From contig DAOPZY010000002.1 in assembly GCA_035353615.1 (NCBI GenBank), positions 62,001 to 126,000 of the forward strand: a stretch of 64,000 nucleotides of DNA, in the 5' to 3' direction. This DNA comes from CAXXOK01 sp035353615 (GTDB lineage: Bacteria; Bacillota; Clostridia; Christensenellales; Aristaeellaceae). The notes under the pieces were generated by a model. That model was not told where the DNA came from. It did not search any database and saw nothing but the letters and a program-made list of their open reading frames with translations. The position numbers and the translations under genes are program-made. Positions 60,982-64,000 of the stretch are shown here, in pieces. The stretch's first letter is position 1. Each line of letters opens with the position of its first letter.

Positions 60982-61384
60982 GTTCCGCTGCGGCGGGGGT
61001 GGGGATGGTTGGCCTCCTACTTTTTACAATGCGTTTCCACCGCTCGCCTCATAGCCCTTCGGGCTGTTCGCTCGCTGGTTGGCTACACGCTGCGGCGCGG
61101 GGCTTGGGGTTCTACCCCAAACCCCGGCAAGGGCTTCGCCCCTGCGCCCTGACAAGGGCTTCGCCCTTGACCCGGTTCCGCTGCGGCGGGGGTGGGGACG
61201 GTTGGCCTCCTTCTTTTACAATGCGTTTCCACCGCTCGCCTCATAGCCCTTCGGGCTGTTCGCTCGCTGGTTGGCTACACGCTGCGGCGCGGGGCTTGGG
61301 GTTCTACCCCAAACCCCGGCAAGGGCTTCGCCCCTGCGCCCTGACAAGGGCTTCGCCCTTGACCCGGTTCCGCGGCGGCGGGGG
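60982..61384 (+). repeat. Dispersed repeat: terminal fragment plus direct pair (192-bp step)
   Basis: A short end fragment (60982-60999) is followed by copies at 61027-61192 and 61219-61384, exactly 192 bp apart and nearly identical. The hairpins are AGCCCTTCGGGCT, TTGGGGTTCTACCCCAA, AGGGGCGAAG-type and CAAGGGCTTCGCCCTTG. Confidence 0.9.
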
Positions 61385-61476
61385 TTATGGGGCGCCCGTC
61401 AAATATACCTCCGTTTCACGTACAAATCACTTTTCAATGAGACCGACGCGTTATTTCCTCAGCCGTCGGCCTTCGC

Positions 61477-61505
61477 TTGACGGCGGGTCTTTTTTTGCGT
61501 ACAAT
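61477..61505 (+). promoter_or_regulatory. Promoter of whiA
   Basis: TTGACG is followed after 17 bp by TACAAT. The spacer contains seven T residues after a GCCGTC / GACGGC stem (61463-61484), so an upstream terminator appears to overlap the promoter. The leader is about 190 nt. Confidence 0.6.
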
Positions 61506-61698
61506 AAGGTAAAGAGCATCGGTCGGGCGCAGGGTCGGCTATTCGCGCCGTTCGGCCGGGCCATTTTCAGCATCAAACCTGTGGAATCCCCTTGCACAAA
61601 GGCGGATCCACCCGCGGTACATCTGCGTTCGGGGGCCGCTCCACCGCAGGGAAACCAACCTGCGGGGGTTGCCATACCCACGCACAGGGGAGGGCGCC

Positions 61699-62736
61699 AT
61701 GTCCTTTTCGTCGGACTGCAAGGAGGAGCTTTGCCGCGTTGTGTGCGACAAGGCCTGTTGTCGGCTGTGCGAGCTGAGCGCGCTGTACATGACGTTAGGC
61801 TCGTTATCGCTGTTGGGGCGCGGCCAGCTTTGCGTGCAGTTTACAGTGGAAAGCCCCGCCATCGCGCGCCGCATTTTTGTATTGCTGCAAAAGGAAACGC
61901 AAATTCTGGCGCAACTGCATTATGTTACCCACGCGCGTTTTGGCGGGGTGCAAAAATGCGTGCTGACCGTCGGCCCCAAACAGGCCCCCGCATTGCTGAC
62001 CCGTCTTGGCATGATGGACGCTGGGGAGGACGGTTCCACCACGCTCAGGGCTACCGTGCCGCGCGTCAAGCTTAGCCGGGATTGCTGCCGCCGCGCCTTT
62101 TTACGCGGCGCGCTGCTGGGTTGCGGCACCCTGTCCAACCCGGAGCACAGCTACCATCTGGAGCTGACCGTGCGGGACGAAGCGCTGCGCCTCTATGTTG
62201 CCAAATGCCTGCAAAGTTTCGGCGTGCCGGTCAAGCAGACGCAGCGGCACGGCTTGGTCAGCTTTTATTGCAAGCAGAGCGACCAGATCGCCACGCTGCT
62301 GACAGCGGCGGGCGCGCACCACGCAGTGACCACGCTGGAAAGCCTGCGCGTGCAGCGGCAGGTATTGGGCAGCGTCAACCGGGCGATGAACTGCGATAGC
62401 GCCAACCTGCAAAAACAGATGAACGCCAGCGAGGAGCAGCGCGCGCAAATCGCCGCGCTGATGGTCATGGAGCGCTTTTCGGCCATGCCGCCCGCCCTGC
62501 AAGAAATCGCGCGCGCGCGCCTGCAAGCGCCCGATATGAGCTTGGAGGAGCTGGGCCAAACCCTGGACCCGCCCATTGGTAAAAGCGGCGTAAACCACCG
62601 GATGCGCCGCCTGCTCCAGTTTGCGCGGGAGGAGTTGGGCGCATCCACGCCTCACGCGGAGAGCGTCCAAAGCGCGGAGAACGCCAGAAGCGCGCCTCCG
62701 CCCTCGGAGCGCCCCTCCGACGGGTCGCAGCCTTAA
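61699..62736 (+). CDS. whiA: WhiA family DNA-binding regulator
   Basis: The 345-residue protein starts MSFSSDCKEELCR, the typical WhiA opening. It has a LAGLIDADG-like N-terminal domain (FLRGALLGCGTLSNPEHSYH) and a C-terminal helix-turn-helix with SVNRAMNCDSANLQKQ and DPPIGKSGVNHRMRRL. WhiA controls cell division and, in actinomycetes, sporulation; in Firmicutes it affects division and chromosome segregation. GGGGAGGG precedes ATG 61699. An HPr/Crh-like gene follows, as in the Bacillus yvcJ-yvcK-whiA-crh cluster, but yvcJ and yvcK homologues are not seen upstream here. The C-terminal about 35 residues are Ser/Ala/Glu-rich. Confidence 0.93.
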   Translation: MSFSSDCKEELCRVVCDKACCRLCELSALYMTLGSLSLLGRGQLCVQFTVESPAIARRIFVLLQKETQILAQLHYVTHARFGGVQKCVLTVGPKQAPALLTRLGMMDAGEDGSTTLRATVPRVKLSRDCCRRAFLRGALLGCGTLSNPEHSYHLELTVRDEALRLYVAKCLQSFGVPVKQTQRHGLVSFYCKQSDQIATLLTAAGAHHAVTTLESLRVQRQVLGSVNRAMNCDSANLQKQMNASEEQRAQIAALMVMERFSAMPPALQEIARARLQAPDMSLEELGQTLDPPIGKSGVNHRMRRLLQFAREELGASTPHAESVQSAENARSAPPPSERPSDGSQP

Positions 62737-62873
62737 CCCTACGCCGGGTCGTTTCGCATGCCTTTCGCACCCCTGCGGTCACGCAATTCTTCGCCCTTTG
62801 GCCACGGTCGGGGCGGCTCTGCTTTCAAGCGGGGCGTCGAACCCCGCAAACCATCAACCGGGAGGATAACGCC

Positions 62874-63134
62874 ATGATACACACCGAGCTGAACCTCAAA
62901 CCCATTCTGCCTTTTACGCGGGCGACAGCGGCGCGGCTCGCCGCCACAGCCAGCAAGTATGAAAGCCGCCTGACGCTGGAATGCGAGGGGCTGGTGCTGA
63001 ACATGAAAAGCATGCTCGGCTTGCTTTCGCAGGCAAGGCTGCCGGAAGGCAAGGCGACGCTTGTGGCGGATGGCCCGGACGAAGTGACTGCTACGCAGGC
63101 GGTGCTGAACGCCATTTCTCTGCCGCAGGCGTAA
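62874..63134 (+). CDS. HPr-like protein lacking the catalytic histidine (Crh-like)
   Basis: The 86-residue HPr-fold protein has, in the usual GLHARPA place, LPFTRAT, so the histidine phosphorylated by enzyme I is absent. The regulatory serine region is kept: MKSMLGLLSQ with Ser46 at the same number as in HPr and Crh. Such a protein cannot pass phosphate to sugars but could be phosphorylated by HPr kinase and help CcpA. GGGAGG precedes the ATG. It lies 137 bp after whiA, as crh does in Bacillus. HPr kinase is not in the window. Confidence 0.82.
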   Translation: MIHTELNLKPILPFTRATAARLAATASKYESRLTLECEGLVLNMKSMLGLLSQARLPEGKATLVADGPDEVTATQAVLNAISLPQA

Positions 63135-63309
63135 TCTGCCCCGGGGGCGGCCCATACTGCCGTTTTTAATCGCGCTGCCCGGGTTGAGCCGCGAGCTTTA
63201 TCACCCATTCGCCACGGACGGGGCCTTGTTCCCCGCTCCGTGGTTTTTCACATTCTCAAACCGCCCGAGCGTCAAACGCCGGCCCTTTCCGGCGCGTCCC
63301 GCTCCCATA

Positions 63310-63338
63310 TTGCGCAACCGGGGCAAACAGGGTATGAT
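63310..63338 (+). promoter_or_regulatory. Promoter of the GH13 gene
   Basis: TTGCGC is followed after 17 bp by TATGAT. The leader is about 25 nt. Confidence 0.55.
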
Positions 63339-63370
63339 AGAGGCACCCTGTACCCAAGGAGGCCCCCCTG

Positions 63371-64000
63371 ATGATCCTGCACGACTCCCATTCGACCGCC
63401 TACCGCGACCCCATCGGCCCGGTCAGGGCAGGCGAACGGCTCACCCTGCGTTTTTTTTGCGATGAAAGCGACGATGTGGCCCTGCGTACCTGGAACGGCG
63501 CGGAGCATTTTACGCCCATGACGGCTGTGAGCGACCATCTTTTTGAAGTCACGGTTACCGTTCCGGCAACGCCCATGCTTTTTTGGTATGATTTTACCGT
63601 GCGCAAGCCGGACGGCGATGTGCGGTACGGCAATGCGCCCGACCAATTGGGCGGCGTGGGGGCGGCGCTTTCCGACGCGCCCAGAAGCTATCAGGTCACG
63701 GTGTATGATCCCGCCTATTCGACCCCCGCTTACCTGCGGGAGGGCATTATTTACCAGATTTTCCCCGATCGGTTTAACCGCGGCAAGGCTACCCCAACTC
63801 CTGAACAGCAGAGCGCTATTGCTAAGGCGCACCCCGAGGCGACGTTTCACCCGCGCTGGACCGACGCGCCCGCCTTGGACGTCGATCCCGAAAACGGCGA
63901 TAACCGCGCGCTTGATTTTTTTAGCGGCACACTGGCCGGAATCACCGAAAAGCTGGATTACCTGCTCGCGCTCGGGGTCACGGTGATCTACCTCAACCCC
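63371..64000 (+). CDS. Glycoside hydrolase family 13 (neopullulanase-like), 5' part
   Basis: The first 210 codons of a cytosolic alpha-glucan hydrolase run off the window end. An N-terminal beta-sandwich domain (about 1-115, with LRFFCDESDDVALRTWNG) is followed by the start of the barrel: REGIIYQIFPDRFNRG, then FSGTLAGITEKLDYLLALGV and VIYLNP, the first GH13 conserved region. Enzymes of this type open maltodextrins or cyclodextrins. ATG 63371 follows AAGGAGG by 8 nt; ATG 63374 is also possible. Confidence 0.9.
   Translation, partial: MILHDSHSTAYRDPIGPVRAGERLTLRFFCDESDDVALRTWNGAEHFTPMTAVSDHLFEVTVTVPATPMLFWYDFTVRKPDGDVRYGNAPDQLGGVGAALSDAPRSYQVTVYDPAYSTPAYLREGIIYQIFPDRFNRGKATPTPEQQSAIAKAHPEATFHPRWTDAPALDVDPENGDNRALDFFSGTLAGITEKLDYLLALGVTVIYLNP

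Overview
The window looks like a chromosomal segment of a monoderm Firmicute (Bacillota), most likely a GC-rich member of class Clostridia. The signs are AGGAGG ribosome binding sites before nearly every gene, a T-box leader on thrS, a whiA gene followed by an HPr/Crh-like gene, a class B sortase, DegV, rubredoxins and MalFG-type sugar permeases. Placement below class (for example Christensenellales) is a guess. No phage, transposase, rRNA or CRISPR array was found.

Layout. Positions 1-462 hold the end of a DUF1015 gene. Positions 1078-7796 are an arginine operon, argG-argC-argJ-argB-argD-argF, behind a near-consensus promoter with an ARG-box-like operator; argH and carAB are not here. Positions 8337-15872 (minus strand) carry degV and a small surface-glycan set: an ATP-grasp enzyme, a Wzx-type flippase, a DegT/DnrJ aminotransferase, a family 2 glycosyltransferase and an EamA transporter. 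A tRNA-Leu(TAA) follows at 16195-16276.

Positions 16848-31287 (minus strand) are a transport region. It has a MacB-like permease, a membrane-fusion adaptor, MalG- and MalF-type permeases, two very large solute-binding proteins with a beta-propeller-like front half, a DUF4282-like membrane protein, and a complete three-gene ABC exporter. No ATPase accompanies the importer or the MacB-like permease. Three exact AACTGTC repeats at 15-bp steps lie upstream of one binding-protein gene.

Positions 31738-43734 hold azlCD, two tandem rubredoxin genes too short for most gene callers, a coiled-coil membrane protein, a LacI-family regulator, a VanY-type carboxypeptidase with two peptidoglycan-binding domains, a nucleotidyltransferase, an MBL-fold hydrolase, a phosphoesterase, a serine beta-lactamase-like protein and an HAD phosphatase. 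Positions 44031-48082 hold two unrelated polytopic membrane proteins, with a 3' gene remnant between them. Then come guaA, a lysA-like gene, a GNAT gene, thrS with its T-box, a sirtuin, a second phosphoesterase, a C25 (gingipain-like) protease with an LPXTG-like tail next to a class B sortase, whiA, a Crh-like HPr protein, and the start of a GH13 glycosidase.

A dispersed intergenic repeat of about 165-190 bp runs through the window. It is built of small GC-rich hairpins and occurs mainly as direct pairs with a 187-192 bp step, near 7.8, 10.6, 22.4 and 61.0 kb. There is also a tandem triple variant at 35.8-36.5 kb and several worn fragments. Most promoters that could be read have a 16-18 bp spacer, and many carry a TGn extended -10.
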